A DNA stretch of 64,000 nt, taken from NCBI RefSeq assembly GCF_040270295.1, contig NZ_JBELOE010000265.1; one strand, 5' to 3'. Below the pieces are notes generated by a model. It was not told where the DNA came from. It did no database searches and was given only the letters and a program-made list of their open reading frames with translations. Position 1 is the first letter of the stretch; each line of letters opens with the position of its first letter. The stretch is from Catenovulum sediminis (lineage in GTDB: Bacteria > Pseudomonadota > Gammaproteobacteria > Enterobacterales > Alteromonadaceae). Below, in pieces: positions 42,917-52,629 of the stretch. Position numbers and translations under genes: made by a program.

Positions 42917-44131
42917 ATGAAGTTAATCAAGCAGTCAAACAAACTGCAAAACGTCTGTTATGACATTCGAGGGCCCGTACTTAAAGAAGCGAAAAGATTA
43001 GAAGAAGAAGGCCACCGAGTTTTAAAGTTAAATATAGGTAATCCAGCGCCATTTGGTTTTGAAGCACCCGATGACATCTTAAAAGACGTGATCAGAAACC
43101 TACCGACATCTCAAGGTTACTGCGATTCTAAAGGGATCTACTCGGCGCGTGTCGCGGTCATGCAATACTATCAGCAAAAAGGACTACGAGACATCAGCGT
43201 TGAAGACATTTATATCGGTAATGGTGTGAGTGAACTGATTGTCATGTCTATGCAAGGTTTACTGAACATAGGCGATGAAGTGCTCGTGCCTTCGCCGGAT
43301 TATCCTCTATGGACAGCGGCAGTTGAATTATCTGGTGGTCATGCTGTGCATTATTTATGCGATGAAGAAAGTGAATGGGCACCTGATATTGCCGACATAA
43401 ATGCAAAAATAACAGAAAAAACCAAAGCCATTGTGTTAATTAATCCAAACAACCCAACTGGCGCAGTCTACAGTGACGAAACTTTAAAGCACATAGTTGC
43501 AGTTGCTCGGCAGCATGGACTCATTATTTTTAGTGACGAGATCTACGATAAGGTTTTGTATGATGGTGTTCAACATAAACCAACTTCCACTTTCTCAGAT
43601 GATATTTTAACGGTGACCTTTGGCGGTTTATCAAAAAACTATCGAATCGCTGGATTTCGTGCGGGCTGGATGATGTTAAGTGGTGCGAAACATTTGGCCG
43701 AAAGTTATGTAGAAGGTTTAGATATGTTGGCGTCTATGCGTTTATGCGCAAATGTCCCCTGCCAACATGCCATTCAAACGGCACTCGGCGGATATCAAAG
43801 TATCAATGAACTGATTGCTGAAGGTGGACGTTTATACGAGCAAACGATGTTCGCATGGCAGCGCATTAATCAAATTGATGGCATAAGCTGCGTTAAACCT
43901 AAGGGCGCAATGTATTTATTTCCCAAAATAGATACAGAGAAATTTAACATTAAAGATGATCAACAATTCATTTTAGATTTTCTACGCCAAGAAAAAATAC
44001 TGATGGTTCACGGCAGCGGATTTAACTGGTCAAAACCTGACCACTTTAGAATAGTGACCCTGCCTCATTTAGAAATATTAGAACAGGCATTTGATAAATT
44101 AGAACACTTCTTAAAGAGGTACCAACAATAA
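42917..44131 (+). CDS. alaA: Glutamate-pyruvate aminotransferase AlaA
   Basis: A 404-residue fold-type I PLP aminotransferase of the same length as E. coli AlaA (405). It has the start KLIKQSNKLQNVCYDIRGPVLKEA, substrate-binding NIGNPAPFGFEAPD, NPNNPTGAVYS, FSDEIYDKV and the PLP lysine in GGLSKNYRIAGFRAGW (K240). It makes alanine from pyruvate and glutamate in the cytosol. The yfbR gene follows by one base, as in E. coli. The upstream region has a TAGAAT -10-like element about 35 bp before the start. Confidence 0.95.
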   Translation: MKLIKQSNKLQNVCYDIRGPVLKEAKRLEEEGHRVLKLNIGNPAPFGFEAPDDILKDVIRNLPTSQGYCDSKGIYSARVAVMQYYQQKGLRDISVEDIYIGNGVSELIVMSMQGLLNIGDEVLVPSPDYPLWTAAVELSGGHAVHYLCDEESEWAPDIADINAKITEKTKAIVLINPNNPTGAVYSDETLKHIVAVARQHGLIIFSDEIYDKVLYDGVQHKPTSTFSDDILTVTFGGLSKNYRIAGFRAGWMMLSGAKHLAESYVEGLDMLASMRLCANVPCQHAIQTALGGYQSINELIAEGGRLYEQTMFAWQRINQIDGISCVKPKGAMYLFPKIDTEKFNIKDDQQFILDFLRQEKILMVHGSGFNWSKPDHFRIVTLPHLEILEQAFDKLEHFLKRYQQ

Positions 44132-44132
44132 T

Positions 44133-44732
44133 ATGACCGATTCTATAAAGAGCAGCCACTTTTTTGCCTATATGGCACGTATGAAGTTGATAAATCGATG
44201 GCCGTTAATGCGCAATACCTTAATTGAAAATGTCCAAGAACATAGTTTACAAGTGGCAATGATTGCCCATGCATTGGCCATTATTAAAAATGAATACTTT
44301 GAAGGCAATGTCAATCCAGATGCAATCGCAACATTAGCAATTTTCCACGACGCATCAGAAGTTTTAACTGGAGACTTGCCGAATCCGGTTAAATATTTTA
44401 ATCCAGAAATAGCCCAAGAATATAAAAAGATTGAAAAGATTGCCGAACAAAAGTTAGTAGATATGCTACCCAAGCGTCTACAGAAGCATTATCAACCATT
44501 GGTTTGCTCTGATGCGCATGACAAAAATGACTATAAACTGGTGAAAGCAGCTGACATTATTAGTGCGTACTTAAAAACCATTGAAGAAATGAACGCCGGT
44601 AATCATGAATTTAATCGAGCACAAGAAAGACTCAGAGAGACATTAAAGGCGTTTAATTGCCCAGAAGCTGAAATGTTTTTACAAATATTTGAACCTGGTT
44701 TCAGCCTAAGTTTAGATGCGATTACAGAATAA
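44133..44732 (+). CDS. yfbR: 5'-deoxynucleotidase YfbR
   Basis: A 199-residue HD-domain phosphohydrolase. The metal ligands are visible in ENVQEHSLQVAMIAH (H37), IFHDASEVLTGDLPNPVK (H72, D73) and KLVKAADIISAYLK. YfbR dephosphorylates dCMP, dUMP and other 5'-deoxynucleotides, feeding thymidylate salvage. Length and start (SHFFAYMARMKLINRWPLMRNT) match E. coli. It is co-transcribed with alaA, one base after its stop. An 80-bp gap then leads to the BLUF gene. Confidence 0.95.
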   Translation: MTDSIKSSHFFAYMARMKLINRWPLMRNTLIENVQEHSLQVAMIAHALAIIKNEYFEGNVNPDAIATLAIFHDASEVLTGDLPNPVKYFNPEIAQEYKKIEKIAEQKLVDMLPKRLQKHYQPLVCSDAHDKNDYKLVKAADIISAYLKTIEEMNAGNHEFNRAQERLRETLKAFNCPEAEMFLQIFEPGFSLSLDAITE

Positions 44733-44812
44733 AACTAAAAAACAAAACCAAATTGATAACTTCTACGTAACTAGTATGGACAAAACAACCCAACATAGTT
44801 TTAGGAGTTATC

Positions 44813-45250
44813 TTGATTTATCAGATTGCCTATTGGAGCAAAGCTAGCTACCCAATGAGTTTAATGGCATTGGATAAGCTTGTTGAAGAATCTGAAAAAA
44901 ATAATCGGCAAAAGCAAATTACAGGGTTACTGTTGTACGGTGATAATACATTTTTTCAGTTTCTGGAAGGTGACTACCGAACCATTGAATCGCTGTACGA
45001 TAAAATAACGCAAGACGAAAGACACTACCGAGCCACACGTATCGGTCAATGGTGTGTGAATAGTCGAATATTCAGTCAATGGTCAATGGGTTTTATCAAA
45101 CTGCCCTCACCTAACCAAACTGAAAAATTTACTCAATACCAAAGATGGGGTAGTCAGCAATTTCTCGAAGCACCGCTTGAAATTAGACGACTGCTCTTAC
45201 ACTACGCAGATTTAGCATTTATAGAAGAGTTAAAAACCCGTACCATCTGA
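44813..45250 (+). CDS. BLUF-domain blue-light photoreceptor
   Basis: A 145-residue protein whose first 95 residues are a BLUF domain, which binds FAD and senses blue light. The key residues are all present: Tyr7 in IAYWSKAS, Asn30/Asn31 in EKNNRQKQITGLLLY, Gln49 in FFQFLEG, and Trp90/Met92 in FSQWSMGF, so photochemistry should work. The remaining 50 residues form the usual short capping helices, with no output domain, so it must signal through a partner protein. The start codon is TTG (44813), with a strong AGGAG (44803-44807) five bases before it; no ATG fits the domain start. Confidence 0.9.
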   Translation: MIYQIAYWSKASYPMSLMALDKLVEESEKNNRQKQITGLLLYGDNTFFQFLEGDYRTIESLYDKITQDERHYRATRIGQWCVNSRIFSQWSMGFIKLPSPNQTEKFTQYQRWGSQQFLEAPLEIRRLLLHYADLAFIEELKTRTI

Positions 45251-45283
45251 GCCGTTGAATGGATAACACGGCTTAGCAGATGG
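45243..45283. terminator. Inverted repeat between BLUF and MFS genes, possible terminator
   Basis: CCATCTG (45243-45249) pairs with CAGATGG (45277-45283) and AGCCGT (45250-45255) with ACGGCT (45268-45273), with a 3-base bulge on the right arm. It overlaps the BLUF stop codon between two convergent genes. There is no T-run on either side. Confidence 0.45.
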
Positions 45284-45295
45284 AGGCCGATCACT

Positions 45296-46441
45296 TTATC
45301 TGCGCAAATAGCGAGCGGCAAACAAGACAGAAAACATGACAATTACAGCGGAAAACATATAGGTCTGGTGATAATAATATTGCCAACTAATGCCCGCTAG
45401 CAAACTACCACAGGCGCCACCTAAACCGTACGAAAATGACAAATACCAAGCCTGCCCTTTAGCTTGAGTATCGCCTTTAAATTCAGCATGGATAAACTTT
45501 TGTGAGCAAACATGATACAAACCATAACTAAAAGCGTGAATAACCTGTATAACAATTAAAACTGCGGTAATCGATCCCCACCAACTTAAAGCAGCCCAGC
45601 GCACGGCTGTAATCGCTAAACAGAAAACAAACAACTGATACAAACTAAATTTAGCTAAAATGCGCCCGGCCAATAAAAAAATAATAATTTCAGCGACCAC
45701 ACCAACAGATATCAGTGCGCCAATTTGATAGCCGCTATATCCCTCCTCCGTCAAATAAATAGAGAAAAAACCATAATAAGAGGCAAAACTCAATTGCAAC
45801 AAAAAGGAACAGAAGAAAAAAACCTGAATATGCTTTTGTTTGAGTATATAAAAAACAGAAACTGGTTTATCAACTTCATCTTGCACAGGGCTTGGTGGTA
45901 ATCTAAAACTACTTATAAACAACAGCACCAACAACACAACTGTCATATACTCAACGCTGTCTACAATGCCATAAATTTCAAACATCCAGCCAGCAATAAT
46001 AACAAAGCCAATGAAACTGATACTGCCCCACATTCGAACTCGGCTATAGGCTTGAGCATCACCTTGCAAAACGTTTTGACATATTGTTTCTAACTGAGGC
46101 AAAACCGCAGACCAGAAAAAAGCGAAACCACCTAACGCGATTAAAATCGCTATAAAATGATGGTTAAACAACAATAAAGAAAATGATAGAAGAGTGAACA
46201 AACAGCCAAACTGAATTCTAAATTTAGGTTCAGCCGATACAAAACCAATATTGGCCCAGACAGTCGGGCCAATAATCCGGCCAACCGTCATGACCGCCAG
46301 AGCGCTACCGATCATAAAAGGCTGTAAGGCTAAATTATGTAAATACAGGCCGATATAATGAGAGATTACACCTAAAATAGTGAAATAAGCGAAATATACC
46401 TGAGATAATCTCGCTTTATCGCTGCTTAGCCACGCACGCAT
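45296..46441 (-). CDS. MFS transporter (HcaT/MFS_1-like family)
   Basis: A 381-residue major facilitator with about twelve helices. It starts with RLSQVYFAYFTILGVISHYIGLYLHNLALQP and has GSISFIGFVIIAGW after RVRMWG, the R-x-W-G motif of the MFS_1-like group that includes the 3-phenylpropionate transporter HcaT and lactose/nucleoside permeases. The substrate cannot be told from sequence. It lies 14 bp downstream of aroC and could be part of the prmB-aroC operon. Gene order in E. coli differs here (mepA follows aroC). Confidence 0.85.
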   Translation of the reverse strand: MRAWLSSDKARLSQVYFAYFTILGVISHYIGLYLHNLALQPFMIGSALAVMTVGRIIGPTVWANIGFVSAEPKFRIQFGCLFTLLSFSLLLFNHHFIAILIALGGFAFFWSAVLPQLETICQNVLQGDAQAYSRVRMWGSISFIGFVIIAGWMFEIYGIVDSVEYMTVVLLVLLFISSFRLPPSPVQDEVDKPVSVFYILKQKHIQVFFFCSFLLQLSFASYYGFFSIYLTEEGYSGYQIGALISVGVVAEIIIFLLAGRILAKFSLYQLFVFCLAITAVRWAALSWWGSITAVLIVIQVIHAFSYGLYHVCSQKFIHAEFKGDTQAKGQAWYLSFSYGLGGACGSLLAGISWQYYYHQTYMFSAVIVMFSVLFAARYLRR

Positions 46442-46455
46442 TATTGCTCTAATTT

Positions 46456-47559
46456 CTAGTGCTCAGAATTGCGAGCAATGTCTGGCGTATTGGTCTGCAC
46501 ATCCATATTTTGCGCACGATGGCGTAATACATGATCCATTAAAGTGATGGCTAACATAGCTTCAGCAATTGGCACCGCACGGATCCCGACGCATGGATCG
46601 TGACGGCCTTTTGTCACCACCTCCATCGTTTCGCCATTAACATCAATGGTTTCTCCGGGGACAGAAATGCTGGAGGTTGCTTTAAGTGCAATGCTTGCAA
46701 CAATTTCCTGACCAGTAGAAATACCACCTAACACACCGCCAGCATTGTTTGATTTAAAGCCATTTGGGGTCATTAAATCTCGATGTTCTGATCCTTTTTG
46801 TTCAATACAATCAAAACCAGCCCCTATTTCAACGCCTTTGACGGCATTGATGCTCATTAAAGAATGCGCGATTTCGGCATCTAATCTATCAAATACAGGT
46901 TCACCTAAACCGACAGGTACATTCGTCGCCGTTACCGTAACTTTTGCACCAATCGAATCACCTTGTTTTTTAAGGTCTCGCATATACTCATCTAAAGCAT
47001 CTAACTTCGAATCATCCGGGAAAAAAAACGGGTTCAAGCTAACTTGAGACCAATCTAATTTCTCAGCTTTAATCGGGCCTAACTGTGATAAATACCCTCT
47101 CACTTCAATGCCAAATTTTTGCTTGAGGTATTTTTTTGCAATCGCCCCTGCGGCTACCCGCATCGCAGTTTCACGGGCGGATGAACGGCCTCCACCGCGA
47201 TAATCACGAATACCGTATTTTTGATGGTAGGTATAATCAGCATGCCCGGGTCTAAACATATCTTTAATTTTAGAATAATCATGGCTGCGCTGATCGGTAT
47301 TCTCAATTAACATGCCAATCGACGTACCCGTGGTTTTGCCTTCAAAAATCCCAGATAAAATTTTCACTTCATCGGCTTCTCGCCGTTGCGTGGTATATCT
47401 AGATGTCCCGGGTTTACGTCGGTCCAGCTCTAATTGAATTTCTTCAGCTGTAATTTCAATCCCCGGAGGGCAACCATCAACCACACAGCCTAATGCAATG
47501 CCATGGCTTTCACCAAAAGTTGATATGCTAAATAATTTGCCAATAGAATTACCTGACAT
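46456..47559 (-). CDS. aroC: Chorismate synthase
   Basis: A 367-residue FMN-dependent enzyme that makes chorismate from EPSP, the last shikimate step and the precursor for the trp operon in this window. It has GESHGIALGCVVDGCPPG near the N-terminus (catalytic His), RRKPGTSRYTTQRREADEVKILSGIFEGKTTG, RPGHADYTYHQKYGIRDYRGGGRSSARETAMRVAAGA and KGRHDPCVGIRAVPIAEAM. Length is normal (E. coli 361). It follows prmB by 25 bp on the same strand, as in E. coli. Confidence 0.97.
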   Translation of the reverse strand: MSGNSIGKLFSISTFGESHGIALGCVVDGCPPGIEITAEEIQLELDRRKPGTSRYTTQRREADEVKILSGIFEGKTTGTSIGMLIENTDQRSHDYSKIKDMFRPGHADYTYHQKYGIRDYRGGGRSSARETAMRVAAGAIAKKYLKQKFGIEVRGYLSQLGPIKAEKLDWSQVSLNPFFFPDDSKLDALDEYMRDLKKQGDSIGAKVTVTATNVPVGLGEPVFDRLDAEIAHSLMSINAVKGVEIGAGFDCIEQKGSEHRDLMTPNGFKSNNAGGVLGGISTGQEIVASIALKATSSISVPGETIDVNGETMEVVTKGRHDPCVGIRAVPIAEAMLAITLMDHVLRHRAQNMDVQTNTPDIARNSEH

Positions 47560-47584
47560 TCGTTACCTCAAATTTTTAATCTTA

Positions 47585-48514
47585 TTATTCGCCAGCGAAA
47601 ATATTTTTGTACGCTACCAATTCTTCTCGAGTGAGCACAAAAACACCCATGCCGCCTTGTTCAAATTCAATCCAGTTAAAGTTTACATCCGGAAAAACGC
47701 TTTCCATATGTACCTGGCTATTGCCAACTTCAACAATTAAAACGCCCTGCTCGGATAAATGCTCAGGTGCTTGTTGCAATATTGTTTTCACGATATCTAA
47801 GCCGTCATGCCCTGCCGCCAACCCCATTTCTGGTTCATGCTTAAATTCGCTGGGTAAATCATCCATATCTTCCTGATCGACATAAGGCGGGTTAGAAACA
47901 ATTAAATCATATTTTTGCCCCTGCACGCCGCTAAACACATCTGACTGGATAGGAATTACACGCTCCCACATTCCGTGATGTTCAACATTAATCTCACATA
48001 CAGCTAAAGCGTCCTCACTTAAATCGACTGCATCAACCTCTGCATCTAAAAATTGATAGGCACAAGCAATAGCAATACAACCACTCCCAGTACATAAGTC
48101 TAAAATACGCTGCGGTTGCGCAGGTAAGTAAGCTTTAAATGATTGGTTAATTAACTCAGCGATCGGTGAACGAGGCACTAAAACGCGCTCATCAACATAA
48201 TAAGGTCTATCACAAAACCAGGCAGTATTGGTAATATAAGACAGAGGCTTTTGTTCATTAATTCGCTCAATCGCCCAAGAGAAAATCAATTCTTTTTCTT
48301 CATATGTTAAGCGAGCCGCATCGATTTGTGGATTCGGCGCCTCTGCAAGTGATAAAGCTTGGTAAACTAAGCTATAAGCTTCATCCCACGGGTTATCTGT
48401 GCCATGACCAAAATAAACATCTGATCGATTAAAACTTGAAGCCAACCAGCGGACAAAATCGAAAGTTGTATGCAAGTCTTGCAATACAAGTTGACGTTGT
48501 TGCTCATCTAACAT
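47585..48514 (-). CDS. prmB: 50S ribosomal protein L3 glutamine methyltransferase PrmB
   Basis: A 309-residue N5-glutamine methyltransferase. SAM motif I is ILDLCTGSGCIAIACA and the catalytic NPPY motif is IVSNPPYVDQEDMDDLPSEF. The N-terminal helical domain (VRWLASSFNRSDVYFGHGTDNPWDEAY) and VPRSPIAELI are typical of PrmB, which methylates a glutamine of ribosomal protein L3, rather than PrmC. Length matches E. coli PrmB (310). It is the first gene of the prmB-aroC pair, divergent from smrB, the same arrangement as in E. coli. Confidence 0.95.
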   Translation of the reverse strand: MLDEQQRQLVLQDLHTTFDFVRWLASSFNRSDVYFGHGTDNPWDEAYSLVYQALSLAEAPNPQIDAARLTYEEKELIFSWAIERINEQKPLSYITNTAWFCDRPYYVDERVLVPRSPIAELINQSFKAYLPAQPQRILDLCTGSGCIAIACAYQFLDAEVDAVDLSEDALAVCEINVEHHGMWERVIPIQSDVFSGVQGQKYDLIVSNPPYVDQEDMDDLPSEFKHEPEMGLAAGHDGLDIVKTILQQAPEHLSEQGVLIVEVGNSQVHMESVFPDVNFNWIEFEQGGMGVFVLTREELVAYKNIFAGE

Positions 48515-48574
48515 TGAATTATATAGCCTGATTAATAGATAATAGCCCGCTATTGTACACTAGAATTTATTGAA

Positions 48575-49111
48575 ATGACGGAAAAATCACGACCAGACGA
48601 ACAAGACCTCGCGTTTTTTAAAGAAGCAATTGCTGGCATTAAACCGCTTACGCAAGATAAGGTCGTGCTTAAAGAGAAAAAAACCAAAGTCGATAAAAAA
48701 GTTTTAGAAAATAAAGAAGCTGTCCAACAAGCCACTTTTTATTTTTCCGATCAGTTTGTTCCGCACTTTAACCCAGAAAAAGCAATTCAATATGTCCAGT
48801 CTGGATATCCATCAGATTTAGCGAAACAACTGAGAAAAGGTCACCACTACCCTGAATTAATTTTAGATTTGCATGGTATGACACAGGCCAATGCAAAACT
48901 AGAAATCGCGGCACTCATTAACGAAGCGAAAAAACAACATGTGAGTTGTGTCTGTTTAGTACATGGAATTGGTAGTGGTATTTTAAAACGCCGATGCCCT
49001 GCGTGGCTGGTGCAACATCCAGATGTAGCTGCGATACATCAAGCGCCTTTAGAATGGGGTGGAGACGGCGCTTTGTTAGTGTTACTGGATATAGGCCAAG
49101 ATTTTATATAA
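48575..49111 (+). CDS. smrB: Ribosome rescue endonuclease SmrB
   Basis: A 178-residue protein. It has a charged N-terminal extension (about 1-60) that in E. coli tethers it to collided ribosomes, then a C-terminal Smr domain (about 93-175) with the catalytic LDLHGMTQANAK (D98, H100) and the motif VHGIGSGILKRRCPAWLVQHPDV. SmrB cuts mRNA between collided ribosomes and triggers tmRNA rescue. Its length (E. coli 183) and position divergent from prmB are conserved. Start: ATG at 48575, 60 bp from the prmB start; the promoter must be very short. Confidence 0.94.
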   Translation: MTEKSRPDEQDLAFFKEAIAGIKPLTQDKVVLKEKKTKVDKKVLENKEAVQQATFYFSDQFVPHFNPEKAIQYVQSGYPSDLAKQLRKGHHYPELILDLHGMTQANAKLEIAALINEAKKQHVSCVCLVHGIGSGILKRRCPAWLVQHPDVAAIHQAPLEWGGDGALLVLLDIGQDFI

Positions 49112-49141
49112 CCGGCATTCACTTAACTCGACCAGTATGCG

Positions 49142-49630
49142 CTAGGCTCTTAGAGGAATATCATTCGGCACTTGTGCTGGTGAAATAATTTGCTCTAAAT
49201 GCCCTTTAATATGGTCTTTCGAAAGGTTTAACACCGCTGTTGTTCCTGTCGCAAACAAAGGACAAGGTTCTACGACCAACTCATCGACCAAATGGCACAC
49301 TAGTGGCAAATGCGAAACAACCAGTACATTATCTAAACCATCACTGTAGGCTTGAATGACTGACAGGCTGGTTTCTACATCAGCTTCTGGCTGAAGTTCA
49401 GTTAAATAAACAAACTGTTTACAGCGAATCCCTTGCGCCTGCATCGATTCCCATGTTTGAATCGCGCGGTTAAATGGACTCATTAACACTAAATCAAACT
49501 GCTCGCATTGTTGGGCAATCCAGCGCCCCATTCGAATACTTTCTTGACGGCCGTTGTGATTTAAATTACGGCTACTATCATTATGAGAATGCTGCTCAGC
49601 TTCCCCATGTCTTACGATAAATAAATGCAT
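49142..49630 (-). CDS. sixA: Phosphohistidine phosphatase SixA
   Basis: A 162-residue histidine phosphatase from the ATG at 49630, which begins MHLFIVRHGEAEQ with the catalytic R7-H8-G9. Further motifs are NLNHNGRQESIRMGRWIA, LMSPFNRAIQTWESM (phosphate-binding Arg) and VVSHLPLVCHLVDEL (second His). SixA dephosphorylates phosphohistidine proteins such as the nitrogen PTS component NPr or the ArcB HPt domain in E. coli. The frame extends 57 bp upstream to 49687, but the family start is at the RHGE core, so the shorter form is chosen. It is convergent with smrB. Confidence 0.93.
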   Translation of the reverse strand: MHLFIVRHGEAEQHSHNDSSRNLNHNGRQESIRMGRWIAQQCEQFDLVLMSPFNRAIQTWESMQAQGIRCKQFVYLTELQPEADVETSLSVIQAYSDGLDNVLVVSHLPLVCHLVDELVVEPCPLFATGTTAVLNLSKDHIKGHLEQIISPAQVPNDIPLRA

Positions 49631-49848
49631 ATGCCAACATATTTCAGCTCTAGGCTGACGTTTAAATGAGTTTAGTTGCGAAATCATCTAGGTCGCGTAA
49701 TATTACCAATCAGTCATCTACTGACCAGTACCAAATAAAATAAAACACTTGAGCGCAAAAATATAGTAAAAAAATATAAAATTTGTGACTGTGTGCGCCT
49801 AAATGCGTATTAAACTAATAAAGTTGCTATTTTGATTAAGGATTAAAC

Positions 49849-52629
49849 GTGATAAAGACCAGTAAACATGACAAGCAGAACTACCTGCATTTTCAACTCG
49901 ATTCTGGTTTGCGAATTTTAGTGGTTGAAACGCCTAACTCAAACCGTTTCGCGGCCGCGGTTGCGATTAAAGCGGGCCACTTTAATGATCCTCAAGATTG
50001 CCCAGGTTTAACTCACTTACTAGAACATATGTTATTCCAAGGCACTGAAGTTTTTCCAAGTCAAACACATGATTTTATGCACGTTGTAAATAACTGTGGT
50101 GGACGTGCTAATGCTTGGACCAGTCAGGAGTATATGAACTTTTATTACGATGTTAATGCACAGTTTGCAGAGCCTAGTTTACAACATTTCAGTCGGTTTT
50201 TCGTTTGTCCTGAATTTTCTCAAGAAAAAATTGAGCAAGAAGTAGCAGCAATTGAATCTGAATTTAAACTAAAACAACGGGATGAAATCAGAAGACTTAA
50301 CGAAGTTCACAAAGAAACCTGTAATTCTGAACACCCTTTTAGTCAATTTTCAGTCGGCAACGCTGAAACATTGGTCGATAATAGTTTTTATACAATACGC
50401 CAACGTTTGATGGAACATTTTGAGCATTACTTTACGGCTGACAACATGACCTTGGTTGTTTCTGCGCCATTTGCTTGTGAAGAAAGCAAAAACTTAATTG
50501 AAACTTACTTTGAAGATATCGCTGTTTCAAAAAGCTTAAAAAGCGCACCCTTACCACCATTGTTTGTGGCTGAAAATCTTGCGGTTCAAATTGATGTTCG
50601 TCCACTTAAGAATATTAAGCGTGCCATTTATACATTTATTTTACCGAGTGAAGAACCTGATTATAGCGCTAAAAGTATCACCTACCTAAGCTGTTTGATT
50701 GGCCACGAGTGTGACGGAAGTCTGTATTGTTTATTAAAAGATGCAGGCTTAGCAAATGGTTTAACAGCCGGCTGTGGTTTAGATGATGGCGAGAGTTTAG
50801 AGTTTAATATTAGTGTTCAGTTAACTGACTACGGTTCTCAAAATTTGGATAAGCTCAGCGAGCGACTCTTTGCTTATATCAATACCATACGTGAAATCGA
50901 TTTTGCACCACATATATATAACGAAAAGAAAAAACTAGCAGAAATCGCCTTTTTGCACATGGAGCCTGCAAAACCAATAGAATGGGTCAGTCAACTTTCA
51001 TTAAAAATGCATCAATATCCAATTGAAGAAGTGATACATGGTGACTACCAAATGTCAGGCGTGAATCGTGATTGGTTAAAACAAGCGCTCGCAGCTTTAA
51101 CGCCTGAATCATTAAGATTAGTTGTACTGACGCCAGAATCGAAATTTGATCACATTTCTCATTATTATCAAACGCCCTATAGAATTAGCCGGCTTGATCG
51201 AGAAGATATGCAAAAATGGGCCAGCGCGCGTTTAGCAACCCCGTTAAAACTGCCTGAACCCAATCCTTATATTCCAGATAGAGTTGAAGCATTAGACTCT
51301 TGTCATGCTGATAATGAACCACAAAAATTAATTGAAGAAAATGGCGTGACGGTTTGGTTTAAACAAGATCAAAAGTTTCGCTTACCTCATGGTCATATTT
51401 ATGTTTCGTTAGACCTACCCAATAGTCAGGGAACCGCTAGAAAACATGCTATGACGCGCTTGTTCATTGAAATTATGATGGATGACGTTATCAGCGAAAA
51501 TTACCCGGCTGAGGCCGCTGGCTTGTGTTATAACATTTCGCCACATCAAGGCGGTTTAACCTTACACTTTAACGGTTATTCGCAAAAACAAGCTGCATTT
51601 GTAAGCCGAGTCCTAAGCCAACTTAGGTTACGCCGATTTACCGAACAAAATTTTAATCAAATCAAGCAAAAACTTTTAGCGAGTTGGCGCAATCACCAAC
51701 ACATCAAACCCGCAAATGCATTGTTTAGCCAATTGTCCTGTATGTTACAAAACAACCAATTTGCTTCTGATATCTTAGCGCAGCATCTAAGTGACGTTGA
51801 GTTTGGCGAGTATGCTGAATTTGTCGTCCATCTGTTTGACCGCGTAAACCTTGAAGCGATGATTTTTGGCGACTGGGATATGGCACAAGCCATTCAGATT
51901 GCCGAAGATATCCGCAAAAGTTTGTATACACGCAGTAAATCAGCCGGAGAAGTGGCACGCAAAGTGTTCGCGTTGCAAGAACAAGAATATAGCTACCACT
52001 TAACAACAAGCCATAGCGATGTGGCCGTCATTAACTATTTTCAAGCAGATGAAGTTAACGAGTATAAAACTGCGCTATATATGCTTCTAAATCAAATTTT
52101 ATCACCTATTGCCTTTCATGATTTACGTAAAGAAAAGCAGCTAGGATACATGGTTGGCAGTGCATATTTCCCAATCAACTTGTGCCCTGGCCTCATTATT
52201 TACATTCAATCAGATAATAAAAACATTTGGGATATCCAAGATAATATCGATGATTTACTAGAAAAGTTACCCTCGTATTTTGAACAACTAGACGAAGAAA
52301 AATGGTCAAATATCCAACAAGGATTAATACACCAGTTAAACGAACAAGATACCAGTCTTCGCGCATGCGCACAAAGATACTGGATGTCGATTGGTTTAAA
52401 AGATAAAAATTTCAGACGTCGAGATAAAATATGCGGTTGGATTACGGATATTGGATTAGAAGAAATGATTGAACAAGCGCAATTGATTTTTGCAAAAAAA
52501 GAGTATGGTTATAAACGGTTAGTATTAACCAGTAATCAAGATCAAGCGATTAACCAGCAATTAGATGTGGTAAATTCATTTGAAATCACTCGTCACTTTC
52601 AAAATCAATGTGGACTGGTTAATTTGTAA
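49849..52629 (+). CDS. Insulinase-family (M16) metalloprotease, pitrilysin-like
   Basis: A 926-residue M16A protease with an intact inverted zinc motif, GLTHLLEHMLFQGTEVFP (H56, E59, H60), and the distal Glu in EVAAIESEFK (about 134-138). The C-terminal half is the inactive repeat with DLRKEKQLGYMVGSAYFP, the substrate-binding signature of insulysin and protease III. There is no clear signal peptide, so unlike E. coli PtrA it may be cytoplasmic. It degrades small peptides in the family. The start codon is GTG with AAGGA upstream. The last 11 bases overlap the convergent gene. Confidence 0.93.
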   Translation: MIKTSKHDKQNYLHFQLDSGLRILVVETPNSNRFAAAVAIKAGHFNDPQDCPGLTHLLEHMLFQGTEVFPSQTHDFMHVVNNCGGRANAWTSQEYMNFYYDVNAQFAEPSLQHFSRFFVCPEFSQEKIEQEVAAIESEFKLKQRDEIRRLNEVHKETCNSEHPFSQFSVGNAETLVDNSFYTIRQRLMEHFEHYFTADNMTLVVSAPFACEESKNLIETYFEDIAVSKSLKSAPLPPLFVAENLAVQIDVRPLKNIKRAIYTFILPSEEPDYSAKSITYLSCLIGHECDGSLYCLLKDAGLANGLTAGCGLDDGESLEFNISVQLTDYGSQNLDKLSERLFAYINTIREIDFAPHIYNEKKKLAEIAFLHMEPAKPIEWVSQLSLKMHQYPIEEVIHGDYQMSGVNRDWLKQALAALTPESLRLVVLTPESKFDHISHYYQTPYRISRLDREDMQKWASARLATPLKLPEPNPYIPDRVEALDSCHADNEPQKLIEENGVTVWFKQDQKFRLPHGHIYVSLDLPNSQGTARKHAMTRLFIEIMMDDVISENYPAEAAGLCYNISPHQGGLTLHFNGYSQKQAAFVSRVLSQLRLRRFTEQNFNQIKQKLLASWRNHQHIKPANALFSQLSCMLQNNQFASDILAQHLSDVEFGEYAEFVVHLFDRVNLEAMIFGDWDMAQAIQIAEDIRKSLYTRSKSAGEVARKVFALQEQEYSYHLTTSHSDVAVINYFQADEVNEYKTALYMLLNQILSPIAFHDLRKEKQLGYMVGSAYFPINLCPGLIIYIQSDNKNIWDIQDNIDDLLEKLPSYFEQLDEEKWSNIQQGLIHQLNEQDTSLRACAQRYWMSIGLKDKNFRRRDKICGWITDIGLEEMIEQAQLIFAKKEYGYKRLVLTSNQDQAINQQLDVVNSFEITRHFQNQCGLVNL

